NCBI GenBank assembly: GCA_902768605.1
Contig: CACXLY010000003.1
Coordinates: 1 to 64,000 of the forward strand
Direction of reading: 5' to 3'
Length of the DNA: 64,000 nucleotides
From: an uncultured Bacteroidales bacterium
GTDB taxonomy: Bacteria; Bacteroidota; Bacteroidia; Bacteroidales; Bacteroidaceae
Shown: positions 43,073 to 51,008 of the stretch, in pieces
Layout of the letters: each line of letters starts with the position of its first letter
Numbering within the stretch: the stretch's first letter is position 1
Notes under the pieces: generated by a model
What the model saw: only the letters and a program-made list of their open reading frames with translations
What the model was told of the DNA's origin: nothing
Database searches by the model: none
Translations under genes and position numbers: made by a program

Positions 43073-44002
43073 ATGAACATCAAAAGACAATTATTATATA
43101 TAGTAGCACGTTTGGCGTGGCCGCTATCTGATTCTGTCATGCTCAAGCTGCAATATCGCATTCGCACAGGACGCAAGCTCCATCTGGACAATCCGCAAAG
43201 GTTCTCGGAGAAAGTGCAGCATTACAAAGCATACTACCGGAATCCTGAGATGACGCAATGCGTGGACAAGTATGACGTTCGCGAGTATGTCGCAAGGAAA
43301 TTAGGGAACGAGACGTACCTGAATACGTTGTATCAAGTGTGCGACACGGCCAAGGATATCGACTTCGATGCTCTTCCCAAAGAGTTCATCATAAAGACCA
43401 CCGACGGCGGTAATGGCGACAACGTGCTCATCTGTCGCGACAAGGACAAGTTGGATACCAATCAGGCCGTTCAGCTTGTTAACAGCTGGCGCAACAAGCG
43501 CTATTACATCATCTCCCGCGAATGGGCATACGAGGGGGCAAAACAGTCGAAGGTCATCGTGGAAGAGCTTTTGGTGGACCCCGACAGCAACGACGGCTCC
43601 ATCTGCGACTACAAGTTTCTCTGCTACAAAGGCAAGTTCAAGTACCTGTGGGTAGATAAAGACCGCTACTCCAACCATCGCCGCGGCTTCTGGAACCACG
43701 ACTTGCAATTCATGCCGGACAAGGTCAGCGACCACCCTACTTTTTCTAAAGAAGAGGTCCCGGCACTTCCCGACAACGTCCAAGAGATGATTGCCGTTTC
43801 AGAGAAACTGGCCGAAGGCTTTCCTTTTGTCAGGATAGACTTGTACAACATCCGTGGCCGCATCATCTTCGGTGAGATGACGTTCTATCCATGGAGCGGT
43901 TACTGCCGCTACACTCCCGATAGCTTTGACTTTGACTTAGGACTTTCGTTCGACGTCAACGCCTACGGAAAATATGACAAACGACTAAAGCATACAGTAT
44001 AA
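43073..44002 (+). CDS. TupA-like ATP-grasp protein
   Basis: 309-aa protein of the TupA-like ATP-grasp family: LDNPQRFSEKVQHYKAYYRNPEMTQCVDKYDVREYV, FIIKTTDGGNGDNVLICRDK (glycine-rich loop), VIVEELLVDPDSNDGSICDYKFLCY, and RIDLYNIRGRIIFGEMTFYPWSG (metal-binding Glu). TupA of teichuronopeptide synthesis joins amino acids to a glycan, so an amide bond in the polymer is a reasonable inference. The start is ATG 43073; the frame opens at a TTG at 43064. Confidence 0.87.
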   Translation: MNIKRQLLYIVARLAWPLSDSVMLKLQYRIRTGRKLHLDNPQRFSEKVQHYKAYYRNPEMTQCVDKYDVREYVARKLGNETYLNTLYQVCDTAKDIDFDALPKEFIIKTTDGGNGDNVLICRDKDKLDTNQAVQLVNSWRNKRYYIISREWAYEGAKQSKVIVEELLVDPDSNDGSICDYKFLCYKGKFKYLWVDKDRYSNHRRGFWNHDLQFMPDKVSDHPTFSKEEVPALPDNVQEMIAVSEKLAEGFPFVRIDLYNIRGRIIFGEMTFYPWSGYCRYTPDSFDFDLGLSFDVNAYGKYDKRLKHTV

Positions 44003-44007
44003 TAATC

Positions 44008-44811
44008 ATGAAGTCCATCTCCGTCATCATACCCTCATACAAGCCTGGGGATTATCTTCAAGAGTGCTTGAATTCCTTAGTTCACCAGACAATCGGGCAC
44101 GAGCAGTTCGAAGTGTGGGTTGTCCTCAATGGCTGCAAAGAACCATATCTGTCAGACATTAACGCATTCCTGACAACGTTACCTGCGGACTTCGATGTGC
44201 ACTTGCTTCAGACCGATGCCCCTGGTGTGTCCAACGCCCGCAACCTTGGGATAGAGGCAGCAACGGGAGAGTACGCCACCTTCATTGACGACGATGACTG
44301 GGTTTCGCCTAACTTTTTGGAGAAGCTATGGGCGTTGGCTGACCCTTCGGTGGTGGTCAATGCTAACATCCTGTCGGTCAACATTGCGAAAGGGGAGACG
44401 ACGAAAGACCCCCTTTACGACTATGATCAGTTCATGGGGCACGAGCAGACTTCGATGATGCGAGTTCGCCGCCTGCTATCCAGTGCATGTTTCAAGTTGA
44501 TTCCCATGAAGATGATTGGGAAGCGGAGGTTCGACACAAAGTATGCTTTGGGCGAGGATGCCCTCTTCATGGCGAGCCTGACTGACCGCATTCGCACGGT
44601 TCGCTTCACGTCCCCGGATGCCATCTACTATCGCCGCATCCGTCAAGGCTCTGCCATGCGTCATCACAGGACATTGCGGCAACGAGCCGTCAACTGCTTC
44701 GGCCTGTATCGCAGCTATCTGGGCATTTATCTGTCAGACCCGCTGCACTATAACCTGATCTTTTTCCTGAATCGCTTGGCAGCGGTGAGCAAGTGGTGGT
44801 TCAGATATTAG
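44008..44811 (+). CDS. glycosyltransferase family 2
   Basis: 267-aa GT-A enzyme: SVIIPSYKPGDYLQECLNSLVHQT, GVSNARNLGIEAATGEYATFIDDDDWVS (DxD-type DDDD), then a GEDALFMASLTDRI acceptor motif. No membrane segment. Last gene of the plus-strand arm; its end overlaps the convergent lyase-like gene by 11 bp. Confidence 0.92.
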   Translation: MKSISVIIPSYKPGDYLQECLNSLVHQTIGHEQFEVWVVLNGCKEPYLSDINAFLTTLPADFDVHLLQTDAPGVSNARNLGIEAATGEYATFIDDDDWVSPNFLEKLWALADPSVVVNANILSVNIAKGETTKDPLYDYDQFMGHEQTSMMRVRRLLSSACFKLIPMKMIGKRRFDTKYALGEDALFMASLTDRIRTVRFTSPDAIYYRRIRQGSAMRHHRTLRQRAVNCFGLYRSYLGIYLSDPLHYNLIFFLNRLAAVSKWWFRY

Positions 44812-45958
44812 CGTCGAACCGTTTTCTTGCCTTCTCAAGTTTTTTCGTCTCTTCGTCCCAGTCCCCTATCTCGGAGTATGGGAAAGCGTTGCGATTGGTG
44901 GTAAAAGGCGTGATGTAGTCGAAAGCCGACTGTATTTTGTCGCGGGTTTCCTTCGGAAGGTTTTTTCCGTCTGCCTTGGCAAGCGACATGAAGTCCACGA
45001 ACTTCTGCAAGCTGGAAACTGAATAGGAAAAGCCCTTGGTTCGCCTCAACGACTCGGGCATTTTCCCTTCGGCATCTATTTGTGCATTGACCCTTTTAGT
45101 TGAAAATGCCTTGAAGATGGCCTTACGAGCCGATTTCTGTCCGGTGAAGATGAAGATGTTGTAGACGGTGACGTCGAACGAGAGCACCTGACTGTTCTTG
45201 AAGGCTTGGGTCTTCAGTCCGTAGTCGCTGGTCTGCATCCAGTGGGCTAAGTCTTTGAACCACGCCTTCATAGCCTTCATGCGCGGCTTGCCGATGCTTG
45301 CGACGGCGTTTACGAGGCGGATGCTCTCCAGCATGTCGTTGAAGTTGTAGGCATCGGACATGCCTTGCGGGTTGCCGCGTCCGTTGTTGTGCCCGGGGAC
45401 GAATTGGCTGAACTCGAGGTTGGGCACCATGCGGGTTTCGGGATTGATGAACCAGGTGTCGAGCTGACGGCAGAAGTAGTCGTAGTAGCGGGAGTCGCCG
45501 GTCAGGAAAAAGGCTTTGCTGCAGGTCACCAGGTTATCCTTGAGCTGCAGCAGGCGCGGGTAGTCGTACTTCTTATACTCGGGATTGAACTCGCCGTCGC
45601 GAGCCACGTAGGGTCCGCCCGGGTTCTTTGGGTCGGGCCACCAGTAGATGGAGAGGCTCTCGTAGTTGTGCTTGTCGCCGGAGATGCTGGTCTCCTTGTT
45701 CGTCACGGCGATGGGCTTTATCTTGATGATACGATTGGCCTTCGAGACGAGCGACTTGTATTCCTCCGATTCAGGCTTGCCGGCAAGCGCCGCCAGCTCG
45801 CTCATGTCCCAGATGTACGTGACGGGCTTGGCGCAGAGGGAGGAAAGGGGGGACAGTGTAAGTTGAAGATTGAGGAGTGGGAACTGAAGACGCAGGAGGG
45901 AGGAGGGAAGGGGGATGAGGGAGAAGAGGAGAAGCAGGAGGGTGGTGATGCGTTTCAT
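44801..45958 (-). CDS. alginate lyase family protein
   Basis: 385-aa secreted protein with a signal peptide and an alginate-lyase-like (alpha/alpha toroid) domain: SISGDKHNYESLSIYWWPDPKNPGGPYV (family hallmark YWWPDP), DGEFNPEYKKYDYPRL, LEFSQFVPGHNNGRGNPQGM, GFSYSVSSLQKFVDF. It may cleave or edit the secreted polymer. The true start is ATG 45958, overlapping the glycosyltransferase stop. The region after the signal core (PSSLLRLQFPLLNLQ) is encoded by a GGAGGGAGGAGGGAA-type repeat. Confidence 0.87.
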   Translation of the reverse strand: MKRITTLLLLLFSLIPLPSSLLRLQFPLLNLQLTLSPLSSLCAKPVTYIWDMSELAALAGKPESEEYKSLVSKANRIIKIKPIAVTNKETSISGDKHNYESLSIYWWPDPKNPGGPYVARDGEFNPEYKKYDYPRLLQLKDNLVTCSKAFFLTGDSRYYDYFCRQLDTWFINPETRMVPNLEFSQFVPGHNNGRGNPQGMSDAYNFNDMLESIRLVNAVASIGKPRMKAMKAWFKDLAHWMQTSDYGLKTQAFKNSQVLSFDVTVYNIFIFTGQKSARKAIFKAFSTKRVNAQIDAEGKMPESLRRTKGFSYSVSSLQKFVDFMSLAKADGKNLPKETRDKIQSAFDYITPFTTNRNAFPYSEIGDWDEETKKLEKARKRFDANI

Positions 45959-46764
45959 GAGCGTTTTGCGAAGTCTTGCCAAAGGTGGCTGTTGCGGTGA
46001 TTGTTTATCTTGTTGCGGATGCGCTTGGAGAAATATGTGGGCAGGAAGAAGGTCAGCAGATAAGTGTAGGAATGCAGCTTGCTGTAGCCGAACACTTCCT
46101 GATAGACGGCGGCATTGTACTTTATCAGCGACCACTTGTTGTGCGAAATGGAGTTCTGATGAAGGCGATAGATGCCGAGCGGTTCCTGGATGGCATAGGC
46201 GTTGCCCACCTTCTTGTGTATCTGCAGCACGTATGCCCAGTCCTGCCGTTTGCGCTGCAGGGGCATCAGCATTTTGGGGCAGTACTTGGTGTCGTAGATA
46301 GCAGTGAGGAAGCCAATCTTGTCGTCGCGCTTGGTGTTGGTGAGTGACTGTTTCTCGGGCGCGATGATGACACCGTTGACGTTTCCCTCCTCGTCGCACG
46401 TATAGTAGCTGGCAAAGGCGAAGGCGTAGTTGTGCTCCTGCATGAAGGCCACCTGCTTCTCGAGCTTTTCGGGGAGCCAGCGGTCGTCGCTGTCGCAAAA
46501 GGCGATGTAGCGTCCGCGGGCCTGCCTGATGCAGTTGTTGCGAGTGGCTCCGGAGCCTTGGTTCTGCTCAAAGCAGAAGACGCGGATGCGGGGGTCGCGA
46601 GCCTCGTAATCCTTGATGATGCTCTGCGTGCCGTCGCTCGAACAGTCGTCCGTGATGATGAGTTCCCAGTTCCTGTATGTTTGCGATAAGATGCTTTCTA
46701 TGCTATCTGCTATGTATTTTGCCCCGTTGTAGGAGGGCATAATGATAGAGACTAAATTTTCCAT
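45955..46764 (-). CDS. glycosyltransferase family 2
   Basis: 269-aa GT-A enzyme starting MENLVSIIMPSYNGAKYI; TDDCSSDGTQ, NQGSGATRNNCIRQARGRYIAFCDSDDRW (DxD). Related to WcaA/RfbV-type transferases of exopolysaccharide loci. The start is ATG 46764; the frame continues upstream through a 22-bp repeat array (46784-46915), which is not expected to be translated. Followed with overlap by the lyase-like gene. Confidence 0.92.
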   Translation of the reverse strand: MENLVSIIMPSYNGAKYIADSIESILSQTYRNWELIITDDCSSDGTQSIIKDYEARDPRIRVFCFEQNQGSGATRNNCIRQARGRYIAFCDSDDRWLPEKLEKQVAFMQEHNYAFAFASYYTCDEEGNVNGVIIAPEKQSLTNTKRDDKIGFLTAIYDTKYCPKMLMPLQRKRQDWAYVLQIHKKVGNAYAIQEPLGIYRLHQNSISHNKWSLIKYNAAVYQEVFGYSKLHSYTYLLTFFLPTYFSKRIRNKINNHRNSHLWQDFAKRS

Positions 46765-46783
46765 GTATATCGGTTTGATGTCG

Positions 46784-46915
46784 TAACACGTGGCGTCGGC
46801 CGTTCCTTGCTGTGGCGTCGGCATTTCCCACGTGTGGGAAAGGCTCTTCCTTGCTGTAGCGTCGGCCGTTCCCACACGTGGCATTTTTCTGCCTGTCACG
46901 CACGGTTTACCTCTC
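46784..46915. repeat. 22-bp periodic array J
   Basis: Six units at 46784, 46806, 46828, 46850, 46872 and 46894. Units alternate between CTTGCTGTRGCGTCGG-type and CCACRYGTGGSA-type cores. The former is the reverse complement of the unit in the array at 63307. Confidence 0.88.
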
Positions 46916-46972
46916 GGGCGTGTCCTTATTCTCATAAAGGCACGTCCCGCCTTGCGGTTCGAGGTGGAATTC

Positions 46973-47800
46973 CTATTCTTCCTTCTTCTTTGATGAGCGT
47001 TTGCGTGCAGCCTTCTTTGCACCTTCTATATTCTCGGAGGGGAGACCCGCCAGTTCGCGGTCGATCATGATACGTCCGCAGTACTCGCAGACGATGATTT
47101 TCTTGCGGCTACGGATGTCGAGCTGACGCTGTGGCGGTATCTTGTTGAAGCATCCGCAGCAAGCATCGCGCTGCACGGAGACGATGCCGAGGCCGTTGCG
47201 GCTATTGCGACGGATGCGCTTGAAGGCGTTGAGCAGACGGGGCTCGATGGTGATTTCGAGGTTCTTGGCTCTTTCGCGAAGCTTTTCCTCTTCGGCCTTT
47301 GTCTCGCTCACGATTTCTTCCAGTTCCTCCTTCTTCGTTTCGAGGAGCACGCGGCGCTCGTTGACGTCGAGGTTGCAACGTGTCATCTCGGCCGTCTTGG
47401 CGTCGACCACCTCTTTTGCCTCGCGTATCTTCTTCTCGTGCAACTGGTTGTCGAGCTCGGCGTATTCCACCTGCTTTGTCAGGCTGTCGTATTCGCGGTT
47501 GTTGCGGACGCTCTCCATCTGCGTGTTGTAGCGCTCGATGTTAGCCTTGTTCTCGGCAATCTTGCCGTTGCGCTCGCTGATTTCCTTCTTCAGCTCAGCG
47601 ATGTCGCCCGTAATCTTCTCGATACGCGTCGTCATGCCCTCGATTTCGTCCTCGAGGTCCTGAACTTCGAGAGGCAGTTCGCCACGAAGTGTCTTGATGC
47701 TGTCTATTTCGGAGAGCATGCTCTGCAGAGCATACAGGTTCTTCAGTTTTTCCTCGACGCTGTAGTCAGCCGGGTCTTTCTTTAATTTTTCTCTTGCCAT
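46973..47800 (-). CDS. coiled-coil zinc-ribbon protein (CT398/C4-type)
   Basis: 275-aa cytosolic protein: a long alpha-helical hairpin (about 20-190) and a C-terminal zinc ribbon with DACCGCFNKIPPQ and VCEYCGRIM (two CxxC pairs), then a very basic tail (KKAARKRSSKKKE). Related Chlamydia protein CT398 binds sigma-54 and secretion proteins; whether this holds here is unknown. Downstream of nif3 on the same strand with a 91-bp gap. Confidence 0.85.
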   Translation of the reverse strand: MAREKLKKDPADYSVEEKLKNLYALQSMLSEIDSIKTLRGELPLEVQDLEDEIEGMTTRIEKITGDIAELKKEISERNGKIAENKANIERYNTQMESVRNNREYDSLTKQVEYAELDNQLHEKKIREAKEVVDAKTAEMTRCNLDVNERRVLLETKKEELEEIVSETKAEEEKLRERAKNLEITIEPRLLNAFKRIRRNSRNGLGIVSVQRDACCGCFNKIPPQRQLDIRSRKKIIVCEYCGRIMIDRELAGLPSENIEGAKKAARKRSSKKKEE

Positions 47801-47891
47801 AATGTTATTTACTATTTAATCATTTATCATTTACCATTTCATTTTCCCCGTTCAAGCCCTCGCCTTTGCAGGGGGCCAGGGCGAGGCTGTC

Positions 47892-48707
47892 CTACAGATA
47901 CTTGATGGGATTGGTGCAGACAGTCGTCTTGAAGAGAGCCAGCGCGGGACACTTCTCGCTGATGACTTGATTGAATATGTCCATCGTGTACTGCTCGCTC
48001 TGATAGTGGCCGAGTACGCCTATCTGTATCTGTCCGTCGTGACCGAAATACTGGTGATAGTGCATCTCGCCCGTCAGGAATGCATCCGCCCCGGCTCTCA
48101 GAGCCTCATCCAGGAGGAAGTCCCCTGCCCCGCCGCAAATGGCGACACTCGCTATGGGGCGCGACAGCAACTCATTGTGCATCAGGCACTCCACGACGAA
48201 CACCTGCTTCACTCTTTGCAGGAAGGCCAGCGAATCCTCACCCTCCGGCAAATAGCCTATCACGCCCGAACCGGCTTGAACAGAATGGGCATTCGAGCCG
48301 ATGCCGACCGACACCTGGCGGGGCTGCAGAAGCACCACATCCACCAGGCCAAGGCGTTCGGCCATCATGTAGTTGACGCCATCCACCGCCGCGTCGAGAT
48401 TGGTATGGGCCGAGTAGATGGCAATGTCGTTCTGCAAAGCCATCCGGACACACCGCTGCACGGCATCGGCATCCGTCAGCTGTTTCAATCCATGGAAGAT
48501 GAGCGGGTGGTGCGACACTATCATGTTGCAACCCAGCTCCAATGCCTCACGAATCACGTTCTCGGTTACGTCAAGGCACAATAAAACCCCTGACAATTCC
48601 GTCTCTGTCAGCCCAACCTGCAGGCCTGCATTATCGTAGCTTTCCTGCAAGGGCAGAGGCGCGAAATCTTCAAGGGCGCGAATAACGTCTTGAACTCTTA
48701 CGCTCAT
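47892..48707 (-). CDS. Nif3-like dinuclear metal centre protein
   Basis: 271-aa Nif3/YbgI family protein. Metal ligands visible: NMIVSHHPLIFHG (two His), YSAHTNLDAAVDGVN (Asp), and C-terminal GEMHYHQYFG and GHYQSEQYTMD (His, Glu). GTP cyclohydrolase I type 2-like fold; function unclear, possibly a metal chaperone or hydrolase. The start is ATG 48707; the earlier frame opening is TTG. Promoter TTTG-N20-TATCTTTG is at 48751-48782. Confidence 0.9.
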   Translation of the reverse strand: MSVRVQDVIRALEDFAPLPLQESYDNAGLQVGLTETELSGVLLCLDVTENVIREALELGCNMIVSHHPLIFHGLKQLTDADAVQRCVRMALQNDIAIYSAHTNLDAAVDGVNYMMAERLGLVDVVLLQPRQVSVGIGSNAHSVQAGSGVIGYLPEGEDSLAFLQRVKQVFVVECLMHNELLSRPIASVAICGGAGDFLLDEALRAGADAFLTGEMHYHQYFGHDGQIQIGVLGHYQSEQYTMDIFNQVISEKCPALALFKTTVCTNPIKYL

Positions 48708-48750
48708 GCGAATTAGTATGTTTTCAGGCAAATTCTTTCGAATTGCGGTG

Positions 48751-48782
48751 CAAAGATACGGCTTTCTGTAAAAAAAAACAAA
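48751..48782 (-). promoter_or_regulatory. promoter (TTTG-N20-TATCTTTG) for nif3-like gene
   Basis: Minus strand: TATCTTTG at 48751-48758 and TTTG at 48779-48782 separated by 20 nt; 43 nt to the ATG. Confidence 0.75.
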
Positions 48783-48833
48783 TTTATTGGCATTAAATAT
48801 CCTTTCTCGGTCCTTAATTCCTAAATTAATTCG

Positions 48834-48841
48834 TATATTTG
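48834..48841 (+). promoter_or_regulatory. -7 box TATATTTG for aguA
   Basis: Plus-strand TATATTTG, 27 nt before the ATG at 48869. Confidence 0.55.
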
Positions 48842-48868
48842 CACTCTCTTAGACGATAGAAGCACCCC

Positions 48869-49909
48869 ATGCCCAACAGCTCCACCTACCTGCCCGCTGA
48901 GTGGCACGAACAGAGCGCTGTGCAGCTCACATGGCCGCATAGCAGCACAGATTGGCGTCATGCCCTGAAGGATGTGACTCGCTGCTATCTGGATATGGCA
49001 AATGCCATTGCCACGCACGAGCATCTCATCATCGTGTCGCCCAAGCCCTTGCAAGTCAGGGAGCAACTCGTCAACAACCTGTCGGCCAAGATTCTTCCTA
49101 ATGTGACGCTTTGCAAAGCACGTTCCAACGACACTTGGGCCCGCGACCATGGCTTCATCACACTGCTCTCGCCAGACGGTCCTCGCCTACTCGACTTCAA
49201 GTTCAACGGCTGGGGAGAGAAGTTCGGATTCAAGTTCGACAACTGCATCTGCAGAAGGATGGCTGATCAGCACATCCTGAAGGGGCTCTACGAAAACCAT
49301 CTCGACTTTGTCCTCGAAGGGGGAAGCATCGAGAGCGACGGCAAGGGGACCATCATGACTACAAGCCAATGCCTGCTCGCGCCTAATCGCAACCAGCCGC
49401 TCACGCAGGAACAAATCGAGGCGCGGCTGCTCAAAGCACTTCATGCCGAACGTATCCTTTGGCTCGACCACGGCTATCTTGCGGGCGACGATACCGACGG
49501 GCATATCGACACGCTGGCACGGTTCTGTCCCGACGACACGATTGCTTACGTGCAATGTCTCGACAAGGACGACGAGCACTACGCCGAGCTGCACCTCATG
49601 GAAGCGCAAATCAAGGAATTCCGCACGCCCGAGGGCGAGCCCTACCGCCTCGTGCCATTGCCTATGGCAAAGCCTGCCTTCGACGAAGACGGCACAAGGC
49701 TCCCTGCCACTTATGCCAACTTCCTCATCATCAACGGGGCAGTCCTGATGCCCACCTACGGCAATCCCCAGACAGACCAAAAGGCAGAGAAGCAGCTTCG
49801 CAAAGCATTCCCCAATCACGACATCATAGGCATCGATTGCCAGATACTCATCACACAGCATGGCAGCCTGCATTGCTGCACCATGCAATTCCCCATAGGA
49901 ACAGTTTAG
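48869..49909 (+). CDS. aguA: agmatine deiminase
   Basis: 346-aa guanidino-group hydrolase converting agmatine to N-carbamoylputrescine and ammonia. Motifs: PAEWHEQSAVQLTWPHSSTDW, NDTWARDHGFI, LEGGSIESDGKGTIMTT, DDTDGHIDTLARF, and the catalytic Cys region GSLHCCTMQFP. Normal length. aguB follows after 38 bp, so the pair makes putrescine from agmatine. Confidence 0.95.
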   Translation: MPNSSTYLPAEWHEQSAVQLTWPHSSTDWRHALKDVTRCYLDMANAIATHEHLIIVSPKPLQVREQLVNNLSAKILPNVTLCKARSNDTWARDHGFITLLSPDGPRLLDFKFNGWGEKFGFKFDNCICRRMADQHILKGLYENHLDFVLEGGSIESDGKGTIMTTSQCLLAPNRNQPLTQEQIEARLLKALHAERILWLDHGYLAGDDTDGHIDTLARFCPDDTIAYVQCLDKDDEHYAELHLMEAQIKEFRTPEGEPYRLVPLPMAKPAFDEDGTRLPATYANFLIINGAVLMPTYGNPQTDQKAEKQLRKAFPNHDIIGIDCQILITQHGSLHCCTMQFPIGTV

Positions 49910-49947
49910 AGTTTAGTGTAAAGAGTTTAGAGTTTTAGATTCAAAAA

Positions 49948-50835
49948 ATGAAAATAGGTATCATACAGCAAAGCTGTACTGAAAGCATCGCCGAGAACCG
50001 CGAAAAGCTCGCCTCGAGCATCGCGATGGTGGCCCGGCAGGGTGCAGAACTCGTTGTCCTGCAAGAACTACACGACAGCCCCTACTTCTGCCAGACGGAA
50101 GATGTGGCCAACTTCCGCTATGCCCTTCCCATTCCAGGAGAGGCCACGGAGTTCTATGCGAAAGTGGCAAAGGAAAAACATATCGTGCTCGTCGCGAGCC
50201 TTTTCGAGCGCCGGGCCCCAGGGTTATATCACAACACGGCCGTCGTCTTCGAAAACGACGGGAGCATCGCCGGCATACACCGCAAGATGCACATTCCCGA
50301 CGACCCTGCCTACTACGAGAAGTTCTATTTCACTCTCGGCGACCTTGGCTTCCACCCGATTCGGACGAGCTTAGGCAAGCTTGGCGTGCAGGTCTGCTGG
50401 GACCAATGGTATCCCGAGGGGGCGCGACTCATGGCCCTGCAGGGAGCCGACCTCCTCATCTACCCCACCGCCATCGGTTACGAGAGCACGGACACGCCGG
50501 AGGAGCAGCAACGGCAGCGCGATGCCTGGACGACTATCCAGCGCAGCCACGCCATAGCCAACGGCATACCTGTCGTCGCAGTCAATCGCGTCGGCTTTGA
50601 GCCCGACCCGAGCGGCACGACGGGCGGCATCAAGTTCTGGGGAAGCAGCTTCGTAGCCGGCCAGCAGGGAGAGCTCCTCTATCAAGCCAGCCCTACGGAT
50701 GAAGAAACAGCCGTCGTTGATGTTGACCTGCAGCGCACAGAGACCGTCCGCCAGTGGTGGCCCTTCCTCCGCGACCGCCGCATCGACAAATACGGCGACC
50801 TCACCCGCCGCTTCATAGATACAGCCCCCCTCTGA
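49948..50835 (+). CDS. aguB: N-carbamoylputrescine amidase
   Basis: 295-aa nitrilase-superfamily enzyme hydrolysing N-carbamoylputrescine to putrescine. Catalytic triad visible: Glu in VVLQELHDSPYF, Lys in HRKMHIPDD, Cys in GVQVCWDQWYPEGARLMAL. C-terminal VDVDLQRTETVRQWWPFLRDRR is typical of AguB. In operon with aguA. A hairpin follows at 50871-50887. Confidence 0.95.
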   Translation: MKIGIIQQSCTESIAENREKLASSIAMVARQGAELVVLQELHDSPYFCQTEDVANFRYALPIPGEATEFYAKVAKEKHIVLVASLFERRAPGLYHNTAVVFENDGSIAGIHRKMHIPDDPAYYEKFYFTLGDLGFHPIRTSLGKLGVQVCWDQWYPEGARLMALQGADLLIYPTAIGYESTDTPEEQQRQRDAWTTIQRSHAIANGIPVVAVNRVGFEPDPSGTTGGIKFWGSSFVAGQQGELLYQASPTDEETAVVDVDLQRTETVRQWWPFLRDRRIDKYGDLTRRFIDTAPL

Positions 50836-50870
50836 CTCCAAGACAACCAAACAGGAACAGCCTCCCCCAA

Positions 50871-50887
50871 CCCCTCCAAAGGAGGGG
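50871..50887 (+). terminator. hairpin after aguB
   Basis: 7-bp stem CCCCTCC/GGAGGGG with AAA loop, but no T run follows. It is part of a 28-bp element (50861-50888) that recurs at 24 of 28 positions inside glnN (52288-52315). Terminator function is uncertain. Confidence 0.35.
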
Positions 50888-50899
50888 GGAATAAATTAC

Positions 50900-51003
50900 C
50901 AAATAACTAAATCGTAACTAAATCGTAAATCGTAAATTACTAAATCGTAAATTACTTAAATAGTAAATAAATCGTAAATAGTAAATAGTCAAATCGTAAA
51001 TAC
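50900..51003. repeat. TAAATCGTAAAT low-complexity tract in the glnN leader
   Basis: About 100 bp of ACTAAATCGTAAAT- and AAATAGTAAAT-like units ending 6 bp before the glnN ATG. A similar tract precedes ffh. Confidence 0.8.
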
Positions 51004-51008
51004 AAAAG

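Noticed and set aside
45959..46498. N-terminal extension of the alginate-lyase-like protein
   Set aside because: It overlaps the glycosyltransferase gene in another frame; the signal peptide starts at 45958.
46765..47022. N-terminal extension of the glycosyltransferase at 45955-46764
   Set aside because: It is the reading of the 22-bp array J; family members start at MENLVSIIMPSYNG.
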